This document shows, one piece after another, positions 26,364 to 35,824 of a stretch of DNA of 43,948 bases. The notes under the pieces are model-generated. The model ran no database searches and was not told the DNA's origin. It saw only the letters and a program-made list of their open reading frames with translations. Source of the DNA: an uncultured Pelagibacteraceae bacterium. GTDB taxonomy: Bacteria; Pseudomonadota; Alphaproteobacteria; Pelagibacterales; Pelagibacteraceae. Position 1 is the first letter of the stretch. Every line of letters starts with the position of its first letter. A program made the translations under genes and the position numbers. The stretch spans positions 1 to 43,948 of the forward strand of contig CACAHI010000007.1 of the NCBI GenBank assembly GCA_902532225.1, written 5' to 3'.

Positions 26364-28361
26364 ATGCCCAAGAAAAAAAAAAAGAAAAGAAAATTAGTAA
26401 AAAAAATAAAGAAGAAAATTGACAATAATGAACTAATTTTTAAAACAAAAAAAGATTGGGTCTCAAAAGCAACTGTTAATAATAAAGAATATCAAAAAAA
26501 ATATAAGCAATCCATAAAAGATAATGATGGATTTTGGAAAAAAGAAGGTAAAAGAATAGATTGGATTAAACCTTACACTAAAATAAAAGATGTAAAATAT
26601 AGTAAATCAGATGTTCATATTAAATGGTTTTATGATGGTGTATTAAATGCTTCAGCAAATTGTATAGATAGACATTTAAAAAAAAATAAGAACAAAAACG
26701 CTATCATCTGGGTTGGGGACGATCCAAAAATACAAAAAAAAATTACTTATAAACAGTTACATCAAGAAGTTTCAAAAACTGCTAATGCCTTGAAGGATGT
26801 AGGTGTCAAAAAAGGAGACAGAGTAACAATTTATATGACAATGATTCCAGAGTTAGCATACACTATGCTAGCTTGTGCAAGAATTGGAGCGATTCATTCA
26901 ATTATTTTTGGAGGATTTTCCCCAGATAGTATTGCTGGCAGAATTAATGATTGTAAATCTGATTATGTAGTAACTGCTGATGAAGGTATAAGAGGTGGAA
27001 AAATAATTCCTTTGAAATCTATTACCGATGAAGCATTGGTTAATTGTACAAATGTAAAAAAATGTATTGTAGTAAAAAGAACAGGTAACAGAATTAATTG
27101 GGATGAAAGTCGAGATGTTTGGTATCATGAAATAGTTAAAAAAGCATCCTCTCATTGTCCTCCTGAAGAGATGAACGCAGAAGATCCTCTATTTATACTT
27201 TATACATCTGGCTCCACTGGAAAACCAAAAGGTGTGATGCATACAACAGGGGGTTACATGGTTTATGCTTCAATGACACATGAATATATTTTTAATTACA
27301 AACCTAAAGATATTTATTGGTGTACAGCTGACATAGGTTGGATAACGGGACACAGCTATATAATTTACGGTCCGTTAGCAAATGGAGCAACAACAATCAT
27401 GTTTGAAGGTATTCCAACTTATCCTGATACTTCTAGATGGTGGCAGATAGTTGACAAATACAAAGTAAATATTTTTTATACTGCACCGACAGCAATTAGA
27501 GCACTAATGAGAGAAGGAGAAAAACCTGTTAAAAAAACTTCAAGAAAATCTTTAAAATTACTTGGTACAGTTGGCGAACCAATAAATCCGGAAGCTTGGT
27601 TATGGTATTATAAAACTGTTGGTGAATCAAAATGCCCAATAGTAGATACCTGGTGGCAGACTGAGACTGGTGGAATTATGATAAGTCCTCAAACAGGTGC
27701 CATAGATTTAAAACCAGGATCAGCAACAAAGCCTTTTTATGGAATTAAACCTGCGATAGTTGATAAAGATGGAAAGGTTCTAAAAGGTGAGTGTCAGGGA
27801 AGACTATGTATATCCCAATCTTGGCCTGGACAAATGAGGACAGTTTACGGAGATCATAATAGATTTATAGAAACATATTTTTCGCAATTTGACGGAAAAT
27901 ATTTTACTGGTGATGGATGCAGAAGAGATAAAGATGGATACTATTGGATAACTGGTAGAGTGGATGATGTAATAATTGTCTCTGGACACAACCTAGGAAC
28001 AGCAGAAATAGAAAGTGCTTTTGTAGCTCATTCAAAGGTGGCTGAAGCAGCTGTTGTTGGATACCCACATGATATAAAAGGAAATGGATTATATTGTTAT
28101 GTAACTTTAAATGTTGGAGAAAACCCAAATGGAGACCTTGAAAGAGAACTTAAACTTTGGGTAAGAAAACAAATTGGACCAATTGCTACACCAGATTTTA
28201 TTCAGTTTGCGCCTGGACTACCAAAAACAAGATCTGGGAAAATAATGAGAAGAATTTTAAGAAAAATTGCTGCTAATGAGCATGAACAACTTGGTGATAC
28301 TACTACTTTAGCAGATCCAAGTGTTGTAAAAAGTTTAGTAGATAATAGAAAAAATACTTAA
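26364..28361 (+). CDS. acsA: Acetyl-CoA synthetase with a poly-lysine N-terminus
   Basis: This 665-residue AMP-forming acyl-CoA synthetase makes acetyl-CoA from acetate. It has [20 protein letters not shown] near residue 275, [39 protein letters not shown] and the acetylatable-lysine motif [15 protein letters not shown] near the C-terminus. The family N-terminus aligns from about residue 20 on; before it are residues 3-18 with 12 lysines and one arginine. No other in-frame start is plausible. It follows the EVE gene by 2 bases. With the symporter genes downstream it forms an acetate uptake and activation module. Confidence 0.96.
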   Translation: MPKKKKKKRKLVKKIKKKIDNNELIFKTKKDWVSKATVNNKEYQKKYKQSIKDNDGFWKKEGKRIDWIKPYTKIKDVKYSKSDVHIKWFYDGVLNASANCIDRHLKKNKNKNAIIWVGDDPKIQKKITYKQLHQEVSKTANALKDVGVKKGDRVTIYMTMIPELAYTMLACARIGAIHSIIFGGFSPDSIAGRINDCKSDYVVTADEGIRGGKIIPLKSITDEALVNCTNVKKCIVVKRTGNRINWDESRDVWYHEIVKKASSHCPPEEMNAEDPLFILYTSGSTGKPKGVMHTTGGYMVYASMTHEYIFNYKPKDIYWCTADIGWITGHSYIIYGPLANGATTIMFEGIPTYPDTSRWWQIVDKYKVNIFYTAPTAIRALMREGEKPVKKTSRKSLKLLGTVGEPINPEAWLWYYKTVGESKCPIVDTWWQTETGGIMISPQTGAIDLKPGSATKPFYGIKPAIVDKDGKVLKGECQGRLCISQSWPGQMRTVYGDHNRFIETYFSQFDGKYFTGDGCRRDKDGYYWITGRVDDVIIVSGHNLGTAEIESAFVAHSKVAEAAVVGYPHDIKGNGLYCYVTLNVGENPNGDLERELKLWVRKQIGPIATPDFIQFAPGLPKTRSGKIMRRILRKIAANEHEQLGDTTTLADPSVVKSLVDNRKNT

Positions 28362-28984
28362 AATTTAATTAATTTTATAAATTCATTTTGAATATTATCC
28401 CATTTTAATATCATAGAATTTAAAACTATTTTCCTGTCTAAAGTTTTTAACTCATCAGCTATAGGAGCCCACTCGTATAAGGATAAGGCACTATCATTAA
28501 ATGGTAAGTTATCACAATGAGTTTTCCAATTTATTTTTTTTAGTCTTTCATCAAAATTTTTTTTTCCTTTTTCAATTATATCAAATGGCATTCCATTTAA
28601 TTTTTCATCATCTAGTATGTTTTCATAAATCACTTTTGCTTTATCAGTATCTTGATAATCAAAAAAAACATTTAAATATGAAAAACAAAAAAAAGTGAGA
28701 TCCTGTAAAGCAACAGCATAAATATTCCATTTAGCTTTGTTAATCGATCCTAGCAATACCTCATTATCAAAGTGCAAAACATACTTTGTACCCATTCTTG
28801 TTTTTAAATAATTGTACAGGGTTACTTGTGATACCCACGCAGATTTTTTTTGAATAAATTCTTTTAGATCTTGGATATTTTTAATTTTTTTTTTCGGTAT
28901 AAAAGCTTTAAACAAAGATAATAAATAAATCTTAAAATCATCAACTTTTATATCTTTTAAGTTAAATCTATACTTGAGAGCCAT
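28358..28984 (-). CDS. Hypothetical protein in the acetate module
   Basis: This 208-residue soluble protein is not recognised. It has no signal peptide or membrane helix and is rich in Lys and aromatic residues. Notable stretches are [25 protein letters not shown] (residues 50-74), [14 protein letters not shown] and a C-terminal [25 protein letters not shown]. It converges with acsA (4-base overlap) and is divergent from the symporter genes across 117 bases, so it may share regulation with them. The clean, conserved-looking reading frame and fixed context support a real gene. Confidence 0.8.
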   Translation of the reverse strand: MALKYRFNLKDIKVDDFKIYLLSLFKAFIPKKKIKNIQDLKEFIQKKSAWVSQVTLYNYLKTRMGTKYVLHFDNEVLLGSINKAKWNIYAVALQDLTFFCFSYLNVFFDYQDTDKAKVIYENILDDEKLNGMPFDIIEKGKKNFDERLKKINWKTHCDNLPFNDSALSLYEWAPIADELKTLDRKIVLNSMILKWDNIQNEFIKLIKF

Positions 28985-29016
28985 TTTCTAGTTAAAGTTG
29001 TTTTATATTATATAAC

Positions 29017-29033
29017 CCCTATTAATACTAGGG
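29017..29033. promoter_or_regulatory. Inverted repeat in the divergent promoter region of the symporter operon
   Basis: CCCTA and TAGGG flank 7 bases in the 117-base gap between the hypothetical gene and the symporter small subunit. A second AGGGTTT follows a few bases later. It could be an operator serving both directions, or a weak hairpin. The symmetry is seen; the function is guessed. Confidence 0.3.
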
Positions 29034-29101
29034 TTTTTAAGGGTTTCATATTGTTCAATAATAAGTATGCTCATTTTTTTTAAACTATAGGGAGAAAAAA
29101 A

Positions 29102-29365
29102 ATGTCAAAACAAGCAAAACATTGGGAAAAAACTAGAGGTTTGCTTTTTGTTACTTTAGCAATCTGGTTTGTATTCTCAATTGGCATCTTTTTCTTTGGT
29201 GCCGAAATGGAAGCATCTAGCTTTAGACCTTTAGGATATCCATTGTCATATTACATGACATGTCAAGGGTCACTTGGAATTTTTGTAATACTAATTTTCT
29301 GGTTTGCAAATAGACAAGAAAAAATAGATGAAGAATTTGGTTATACCGAAAGAGAGGATGACTAA
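29102..29365 (+). CDS. Sodium:solute symporter small subunit (DUF4212)
   Basis: This 87-residue protein has two hydrophobic helices and the DUF4212 pattern: KHWEKTRGLLFVTLAIWFVFSIG, then GYPLSYYMTCQGSLGIFVILIFWF. A good ribosome site (AGGGAG) precedes the ATG. These small subunits accompany a distinct subfamily of Na+/solute symporters. It overlaps the large subunit start region. Confidence 0.92.
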   Translation: MSKQAKHWEKTRGLLFVTLAIWFVFSIGIFFFGAEMEASSFRPLGYPLSYYMTCQGSLGIFVILIFWFANRQEKIDEEFGYTEREDD

Positions 29366-29366
29366 A

Positions 29367-31187
29367 ATGATTAAAGGAAAATTTATAGATAATTTACCTA
29401 AGATATATGGAATATATACTGGTGGTTTCCTTGGTTTCATAATCTTAATGGCAATAGCAGAGTCTGCTGGAATGTCAGCGAAATTGATAGGTATCTGTTT
29501 CGTTGCATTTACAGTTGGTATTTATGCATTAATTGGTTATTTATCAAGAACACTTCAGCTGGATGCGTATTACGTAGCTGGAAGACAAGTTCCAACGGTA
29601 TTCAACGGAATGGCAACTGCAGCAGACTGGATGTCTGGTGCGTCATTTGTTGCAATGGCTGGTGGTATTTATTTTAAAGGTTACGGTTATATGGCACTAC
29701 TAGTTGGATGGACTGGTGGATATGTATTAGTTGCATCTTTGTTAGCGCCTTACCTTAGAAAATTTGGATGTTATACAGTTCCGGATTTTATAGGTACAAG
29801 ATATGGTGGTAACTTAGCAAGGGTAAGTGCTGTTATAGTATTAACGGTTGCTTCATTCACTTATGTGACTGCACAGATTAATGCGACAGGAACAATTGCT
29901 TCAGTAGCGCTAGACATTCCATTTGGAATAGCAGTGTATATTGGATTAGCAAGTATATTAATTTGTTCAATGCTTGGTGGAATGAGAGCGGTAACTTGGA
30001 CACAGGTTGCACAATATATCGTTCTAATCATAGCATACTTAATACCTGTATTTTGGATTAGTAATAAAATGGGTGCAGGATTCTTTCCTCACTTTATGTT
30101 AGCAGATGAAGTTGCAAGAATTGCTGAACTAGAAAGCCAATTTGGTTTAGGAACAGTTAAAAATTCTGCAGCTGACTTAGCTACAGTTCCAAAAGGCTTA
30201 GCAGGAATAACTAAAGCTCACTCTTCGGTTAATGCTACACCTTGGGCATTTATCTCATTAGCGGTTTGTATGATGGCTGGAACAGCTTCATTACCTCACG
30301 TTATGATGAGATATTTTACTACGCCAAGTGTAAAATCAGCTAGAAGATCAGTAGGTTGGTCATTGTTCTTTATATTCCTACTTTACTCTTCAGCGCCGAT
30401 GTTAGCTACGTTATCAAAACTATCATTAATGGATCCAAACTTAGCAACAGGAATTATTGGTAAATCAATATCTGAAGTTCAAGCATTAGACTGGTACCAA
30501 AACTGGAACCAAGCAAATTTAATGTTTGTTAGCGACTTTAACGGAAATGGAACTCTTGACTTAAACGAGTTTTTCATGGGTGGTAAAGCTGTTGTATTAG
30601 CTACGCCAGAGATCGCTGGATTACCATATGTAATTTCAGGACTAGTTGCTGCTGGTGGTATGGCTGCTGCCATGTCAACTGCGGATGGATTAGTTCTAGC
30701 AATTGCGAATGCTTTATCTCATGACTTATACTACAAGATCATTGACCCTAAAGCAGAAACAGCAAAAAGACTAATTGTTGCAAGGGTATTACTTTTCATA
30801 ATTGGTTTCGCTGGAGCATCTATTGCTGCTCTTGAGATTCAAGGCATCTTAGGTTCGGTTATCTGGGCTTTTGACTTTGCAATGTCAGGATTATTCTTCC
30901 CACTTGTACTAGGTGTATGGTGGAAGAGAGCAAATGCACCGGGTGCTGTTGCAGGAATGCTTTTAGGTTTAGCTTCTGGTACCGCGTATCTAATTTGGGT
31001 ACGAAATGGTGGAGCTGGATTCTGGGGTGTAACTCAACTTACATTCGGAATAGTTGGATCATTAGTTAGTTTAGTATCTATGGTGGTTGTTAGTTTAATG
31101 ACTAAAGCACCAGATGCTGCAACTCAAAGAATGGTTGACGAAGTACGTATACCTAGCGGTAGAACAGTACTTGGAAAACAACACTAA
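29367..31187 (+). CDS. Sodium:solute symporter large subunit (ActP-like, VC_2705 subfamily)
   Basis: This protein of about 606 residues belongs to the sodium:solute symporter family with about 13 membrane helices. Family signatures are YYVAGRQVPTVFNGMATAADWMSGASF and the AAGGMAAAMSTADGLVLAIANALSHDLYY block. The start at 29367 is chosen because AGAGAGG lies 9 bases upstream; ATG 29358 is possible, while starting at 29328 would overlap the small subunit by 38 bases. A periplasmic or cytosolic loop contains a full EF-hand-type loop (30534-30569). It probably imports acetate or a similar short acid for acsA. Subfamily and substrate are inferred. Confidence 0.93.
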   Translation: MIKGKFIDNLPKIYGIYTGGFLGFIILMAIAESAGMSAKLIGICFVAFTVGIYALIGYLSRTLQLDAYYVAGRQVPTVFNGMATAADWMSGASFVAMAGGIYFKGYGYMALLVGWTGGYVLVASLLAPYLRKFGCYTVPDFIGTRYGGNLARVSAVIVLTVASFTYVTAQINATGTIASVALDIPFGIAVYIGLASILICSMLGGMRAVTWTQVAQYIVLIIAYLIPVFWISNKMGAGFFPHFMLADEVARIAELESQFGLGTVKNSAADLATVPKGLAGITKAHSSVNATPWAFISLAVCMMAGTASLPHVMMRYFTTPSVKSARRSVGWSLFFIFLLYSSAPMLATLSKLSLMDPNLATGIIGKSISEVQALDWYQNWNQANLMFVSDFNGNGTLDLNEFFMGGKAVVLATPEIAGLPYVISGLVAAGGMAAAMSTADGLVLAIANALSHDLYYKIIDPKAETAKRLIVARVLLFIIGFAGASIAALEIQGILGSVIWAFDFAMSGLFFPLVLGVWWKRANAPGAVAGMLLGLASGTAYLIWVRNGGAGFWGVTQLTFGIVGSLVSLVSMVVVSLMTKAPDAATQRMVDEVRIPSGRTVLGKQH

Positions 31188-31200
31188 ATAATTTCATTTT

Positions 31201-31227
31201 AAAGGGGCGATTTTTATCGCCCCTTTT
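31201..31227 (+). terminator. Intrinsic terminator after the symporter operon
   Basis: GGGGCGA (31204-31210) and TCGCCCC (31217-31223) form a 7-bp stem with a 6-base loop, followed by TTTT and preceded by AAA. It begins 14 bases after the symporter stop codon and is one of only two GC-rich hairpins of this kind seen in the window. Confidence 0.9.
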
Positions 31228-31243
31228 AATTCAAAGATTTTTA

Positions 31244-31594
31244 ATGTCCGCAAATTTTCATCCATTAGTTTATTTAATTGATTATGTAATGGGTATGATA
31301 ATGTGGACATTAATTGGAAGAGTTGCGATGAATATTTTTCAAAGAGAAGACTCTGAATTTTTTTTCATGAAAGTTTTTGTAAAACTCACTGATCCACTAA
31401 TAAATTTATTCAAGCCCATAACACCCTCATTTATAATAAGGCCTCTTATTCCACTTTATGTAGCTTGGTTTTTTTATATGTTTAGATTCTATCTTATGCC
31501 TTATCTATTGGGATATTCTGTGATGGGAATGCTCTCATTTCCTCTAGAAAGCGAAATTGCGATACAAATTTATCAAATTTTTGGTAAAAATTAA
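31244..31594 (+). CDS. Membrane protein, YggT-like
   Basis: This 116-residue protein has two or three hydrophobic segments. VKLTDPLINLFKPITPSFIIRPLIPLYVAWFFYMF resembles the YggT core (a helix, then TDP...P, then a second helix), but the match is looser than for the yggT gene at 21835-22125. It starts after the terminator and ahead of rpe. Function is unknown. The call rests on the short TDP-centred motif and topology. Confidence 0.6.
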   Translation: MSANFHPLVYLIDYVMGMIMWTLIGRVAMNIFQREDSEFFFMKVFVKLTDPLINLFKPITPSFIIRPLIPLYVAWFFYMFRFYLMPYLLGYSVMGMLSFPLESEIAIQIYQIFGKN

Positions 31595-31637
31595 TTCAAA
31601 TTAAAAAGCAAAATTGATACTACTAAAATGGTAATCA

Positions 31638-32297
31638 ATGAAAAAAATAAAAATATCACCTTCAATACTTTCTGCTAATTTTAGTGAATTAGGCAATGAG
31701 ATTAAAAGACTAGAGCAAGGAGGTGCTGACATGATACACGTCGATGTTATGGATGGTCATTTTGTTCCAAATCTAACAATAGGTCCGCCTGTTATAAAAA
31801 ATTTAAGAGAAAAAACCAAACTTCCATTTGATGTTCATTTGATGATAGATCCTGTTCATAAATACATCAAGGATTATGCTGATGCTGGAGCAGATATAAT
31901 TACAATTCACCCTGAAGCTACTGAAAATTTAAGTGAGTCAATTAACCATATAAAAAGTTTTAAAAAAAAAGTAGGCGTGTCTTTAAATCCAAATACTGAA
32001 TTGAATGTAGTTTTAGAGTATTTAGATAAAATAGATTTAATTTTAATTATGAGTGTTTATCCTGGCTTTGGTGGACAAAAATTTATGCCAGAAACCATTA
32101 AAAAAATAAAAGATTTGGATAATATTAAAAAAGATAAAAATTTAAATTTTGATATTGAAGTTGATGGCGGAATTAACTTTTCAAATGCTAAAAAAGTTTT
32201 AGATGCTGGAGCAAGTATACTTGTTTCGGGAACAACAATTTTTAAAGAAAATAATGGAGATATTGAAAAAAATATTAAAACTCTAAGAACAGCTTAA
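31638..32297 (+). CDS. rpe: Ribulose-phosphate 3-epimerase
   Basis: This 219-residue TIM-barrel enzyme of the pentose phosphate pathway interconverts ribulose-5-P and xylulose-5-P. Motifs are ISPSILSANFSELG at the N-terminus, HVDVMDGHFVPNLTIGP near residue 34 (metal-binding His and Asp), MSVYPGFGGQKF near 140 and EVDGGINFSNAKK near 175. Length is normal. It is followed after 3 bases by a heparinase II/III-like gene and then purH. Confidence 0.97.
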   Translation: MKKIKISPSILSANFSELGNEIKRLEQGGADMIHVDVMDGHFVPNLTIGPPVIKNLREKTKLPFDVHLMIDPVHKYIKDYADAGADIITIHPEATENLSESINHIKSFKKKVGVSLNPNTELNVVLEYLDKIDLILIMSVYPGFGGQKFMPETIKKIKDLDNIKKDKNLNFDIEVDGGINFSNAKKVLDAGASILVSGTTIFKENNGDIEKNIKTLRTA

Positions 32298-32300
32298 TAA

Positions 32301-33929
32301 ATGGTTTTGAAAAATTCTTTTAATTTTATTAATGAATTTTTTTTTTATATTATAAGAAATGTAAGAAAGTTATATTTAAAGTCATCTTTTTATAATAAAA
32401 AAATATCAAAAATAAATAAAAAATCACTAGAGTATAAACCAAGCTTAAGTATTCTTTCTTGTTTAATTAAGTATGATAAAAAAAGAAAAAACATAGAAGA
32501 TTTTCATTTAAACTCAATTTGGGAAAAAAATAATCTTAAAGAATCTGACTACAAAAAATTGCATAATTTTTTTTGGTTATTTACAATTGATTTAAAATCT
32601 TCAAAAAAAATCACTCAATCAATTATTAAAAATTGGATAGACAAAAATGAAAATTATAATAACAAGAACTGGGAAATTGATATATTATCAAAAAGAGTAA
32701 TTTCTTGGATCTCAAATTCAAAATTAACTTACGAAGATGGCGATGCAAATTATAAATATCAATTTATCTCTATAATACAAAAACAAATCAATCATTTAAT
32801 TTATGAAATCAATAGATCAGATCATGTTGATGATAAAATGATAGGTTGTACTGCAATAATTTTATCTGGACTCTGCTTTAAAGATGAAAAATATATTGCT
32901 TATGGATTAAATTTACTTAAAGAAATAAAAAAATATTCTTTCAACAATGAAAACTTTCCAAAATCTAGAAGTTTAAGACAATTAATATTTTATTTAAAAT
33001 ATTTTGTTTTAATAAGAGAACTTTTAAAAGAATCCCAAAATTCAATTCCTGAATATATTAACGAAATTATATTCTACTTAGGCAAAGGATATAATTTATT
33101 ATGGCAAAATACTAAATTATCTCTATTGTTTAATGGCAATCATGATGCTGATTATTCAGACTTTGATAAATATCTTCAATTTCATGGATATAAATTTAAA
33201 AGTGAGACAAATGAAATAGGTGGATATGCAATATTAAAAAATAAAAATATTTCAATTGCTACGGATATTGGTTCAAATCCAGATAAAGAGTTTTCTAACA
33301 ATTATCAATCCGGTACTTTATCTTTTGAATTAAGTTGTGCAAAAGAAAAAGTAATATGTAATTCTGGTTACTTTCAAAACTATAAACATCGTTTAAACAG
33401 TATTTCAAGATCGACAGCCACTCACTCAACATTAATTTTAGATAATACTTCAATAACTAAATTTAAAAAGGAGATAAATGGTTGCTCAAAAATAAAAAAA
33501 AATTTTAAAATTTTAAATAAAAAAATAATTAATGAAAAAAATGTATTAAGCTTAACTGCATCCCATGACGGATATCAAAAAAGATATGGTACCATTCATG
33601 AGCGTAAAATAGAATTTTATCCAAATAATAATAAATTAATTGGTTTTGATAAATTAATTAAGAAAAAAAACTTTAAATCAACCAATTTCGAAATCCGCTT
33701 CCATTTATTGCCAAAATCAAAAGTTACTAAAACTCAGGACGGTAATGTTATGCTAATTGAATTGGAGAACTCAGGTTGGAAATTTTCAGCTAATAATCAT
33801 TTAATTGATGTTGAAAGTGGATTGTATTTTGGTAATAAAAATTCTTTTGTTGAAAATCAAAATATATTCATTTCGGGAACTACTCAAAAAGAAGATCAAG
33901 TTATAAGTTGGACAATTGAAAAAATATAA
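32301..33929 (+). CDS. Heparinase II/III-like protein
   Basis: This 542-residue protein lies between rpe and purH. Its N-terminal half is helical (about residues 60-270), and the C-terminal half is beta-rich with GNHDADYSDFDKYLQFHGYKF and AILKNKNISIATDIG, then STATHSTLILDNTS near residue 365. This matches heparinase II/III-like proteins, which in many alphaproteobacteria occupy this same position. The family cleaves uronic-acid polysaccharides, but a role in envelope glycan metabolism is not established. There is no signal peptide. Its TAA shares one base with the purH ATG. Confidence 0.75.
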   Translation: MVLKNSFNFINEFFFYIIRNVRKLYLKSSFYNKKISKINKKSLEYKPSLSILSCLIKYDKKRKNIEDFHLNSIWEKNNLKESDYKKLHNFFWLFTIDLKSSKKITQSIIKNWIDKNENYNNKNWEIDILSKRVISWISNSKLTYEDGDANYKYQFISIIQKQINHLIYEINRSDHVDDKMIGCTAIILSGLCFKDEKYIAYGLNLLKEIKKYSFNNENFPKSRSLRQLIFYLKYFVLIRELLKESQNSIPEYINEIIFYLGKGYNLLWQNTKLSLLFNGNHDADYSDFDKYLQFHGYKFKSETNEIGGYAILKNKNISIATDIGSNPDKEFSNNYQSGTLSFELSCAKEKVICNSGYFQNYKHRLNSISRSTATHSTLILDNTSITKFKKEINGCSKIKKNFKILNKKIINEKNVLSLTASHDGYQKRYGTIHERKIEFYPNNNKLIGFDKLIKKKNFKSTNFEIRFHLLPKSKVTKTQDGNVMLIELENSGWKFSANNHLIDVESGLYFGNKNSFVENQNIFISGTTQKEDQVISWTIEKI

Positions 33930-35470
33930 TGAAAAAAATAAAAAGAGCTATAATTTCAGTATCAGATAAAAGTAATTTAAAAAAAATTTTACATAATTTA
34001 AAAAAATTTAAAATTAAATTAATAAGCTCAGGAGGAACTTATAAAGAAATTACAAGATTGGGGTTTAATTGTGAAAAAATATCTAATTATACCAATACAC
34101 CTGAAATTCTTAATGGAAGAGTCAAAACTCTTCATCCTAAGGTGCATGCCGGTATATTGAGCAAAAGAAAAGATAAATCTCATATTAAAGATTTAAGGAA
34201 AAATAGTTTCAATGAAATTGACCTTGTTATAGTTAATTTTTATCCTTTTGAAAAAAATTTAGAAACTTCAAAAAATCATGAAAAAATTATTGAAAATATT
34301 GATATTGGTGGACCAACAATGGTTCGGGCAGCAGCAAAAAACTATAATGATGTTACAGTAATAACAAACCCTCAACAATATGATAATTTAATTAATGAGT
34401 TAAACAAATTTAATGGAAATACTTCATTGAGATTTAGACAAGAAATGTCTGAAAATGCGTTCGGGGAAACAGCATTTTATGACTCTGTTATTGCAAACTA
34501 TTTTACAAAAGTAACTTGCAATGAATTTCCAAAAAAAAAATTAATCTTCGGGAATTTAATAGATAAATTAAGATATGGTGAAAATCCACATCAAGAAGCA
34601 GCCATTTATTCAATTAAAAAAAAATTAAGTTTAAATCAAATTGGTGGAAAAAAATTAAGTTATAACAACTATAACGACATATTTTCTGCACTATTTATTT
34701 CAAAATCACTTCCAAAAGGAAAAGGTACTGTAATTGTAAAACACACAAATCCATGTGGTATTTCCATCAATAATAATAAAATTAAAAGTTACCGTTTAGC
34801 TCTTTCATGTGACCCTATAAGTGCTTTTGGAGGGGTAGTTTCATTTAATTTTAAAATAAATGAAAGTCTTGCTAAAGAAATAAATAAAATGTTTTTAGAA
34901 GTAGTTGTTGCTAATGGTTTTGAAAAGAAAGCTTTAAAAGTATTGAAAAATAAAAAAAATTTAAGAATAATAAATGCTAATAATCTTAATAAAGAAAATA
35001 TTATAAATATTAAATCAAATTTTGATACTTTTTTAATTCAGACTCCAGATACAAAAATTTTTAACAAAAAAAACTTTAAGGTAGTATCTAAAGTTAAGCC
35101 AAGCAGAAAAATATTAAAAAATCTTATTTTTGCATTTAATATCTCAAAATACGTAAAATCAAATGCAGTTGTTTTAGTAAAGGATGAAACAACAGTTGGT
35201 ATTGGTTCTGGCCAACCAAGTAGATTAGATAGTTGTAAAATTGCAATTGATAAAATGAAAAAATTTCAAAAAATTAATAATAGTAATGAACTTGTTGCAG
35301 CTTCGGATGCTTTTTTTCCTTTCGTAGATGGTTTAGAAAGTTTAATTCAATCTGGAGTTTGCGCAGTAATTCAGCCTTCAGGATCAGTTAATGACAAAGA
35401 AATAATAAAATTTGCAGATCAAACAGGTACGATATTAGTATTTTCGAAAACTAGACATTTTAATCATTAA
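33929..35470 (+). CDS. purH: Bifunctional AICAR formyltransferase / IMP cyclohydrolase
   Basis: This 513-residue enzyme catalyses the last two steps of IMP synthesis. The cyclohydrolase domain has RVKTLHPKVHAGIL near residue 63 and NFYPFEKN. The formyltransferase domain has LRYGENPHQEAA near 211, VIVKHTNPCGISI with the catalytic Lys-His near 266 and DAFFPFVDGLE near 456. Length is normal. It overlaps the preceding gene by one base and converges with phhB (4-base overlap). Confidence 0.97.
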   Translation: MKKIKRAIISVSDKSNLKKILHNLKKFKIKLISSGGTYKEITRLGFNCEKISNYTNTPEILNGRVKTLHPKVHAGILSKRKDKSHIKDLRKNSFNEIDLVIVNFYPFEKNLETSKNHEKIIENIDIGGPTMVRAAAKNYNDVTVITNPQQYDNLINELNKFNGNTSLRFRQEMSENAFGETAFYDSVIANYFTKVTCNEFPKKKLIFGNLIDKLRYGENPHQEAAIYSIKKKLSLNQIGGKKLSYNNYNDIFSALFISKSLPKGKGTVIVKHTNPCGISINNNKIKSYRLALSCDPISAFGGVVSFNFKINESLAKEINKMFLEVVVANGFEKKALKVLKNKKNLRIINANNLNKENIINIKSNFDTFLIQTPDTKIFNKKNFKVVSKVKPSRKILKNLIFAFNISKYVKSNAVVLVKDETTVGIGSGQPSRLDSCKIAIDKMKKFQKINNSNELVAASDAFFPFVDGLESLIQSGVCAVIQPSGSVNDKEIIKFADQTGTILVFSKTRHFNH

Positions 35471-35805
35471 ACTATTTTATCTACCTTGGCAGCTAAAATG
35501 AAATCACTTTCATGCAGACCTTTAATCGCATGAGTGAAAATCTTTATTTTGGCATATCCCCAACCAAACCATATGTCTGGATGATGACCTTCTTTTTCTG
35601 CAATATCTCCTACTTTGTTAATAAAATTTTGACTTTCTATAAAATTTTTAAATTTAAATTCTTTTATTAAATAATAAATATCTGATTCATCTTTTTCTAC
35701 TTTCCAGCCATCAACCATCTTTAAATATTTATGAATTTCTGTAATATCAAAATTTGGAATTCCACCTTCACATGGAATACATTTTTTATTTGCTAAATCA
35801 TTCAT
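35467..35805 (-). CDS. phhB: Pterin-4a-carbinolamine dehydratase family protein
   Basis: This 112-residue protein has the PCD/DCoH signature AEKEGHHPDIWFGWGYAKIKIFTHAIKGLHESD (from about residue 70). It dehydrates 4a-hydroxytetrahydropterin; in bacteria without aromatic hydroxylases it may serve as a molybdopterin or folate-related helper. The start lies 19 bases after the CCA end of the tRNA-Gly gene on the same strand, with no terminator or clear ribosome site between, so it is probably co-transcribed with the tRNA. Confidence 0.92.
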   Translation of the reverse strand: MNDLANKKCIPCEGGIPNFDITEIHKYLKMVDGWKVEKDESDIYYLIKEFKFKNFIESQNFINKVGDIAEKEGHHPDIWFGWGYAKIKIFTHAIKGLHESDFILAAKVDKIV

Positions 35806-35824
35806 ATTTTCAAAATAAATACTT

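Noticed and set aside
29328..29366. A longer upstream start for the symporter large subunit at 29328
   Set aside because: It would overlap the small-subunit gene by 38 bases and lacks a ribosome site; AGAGAGG is well placed for the ATG at 29367.
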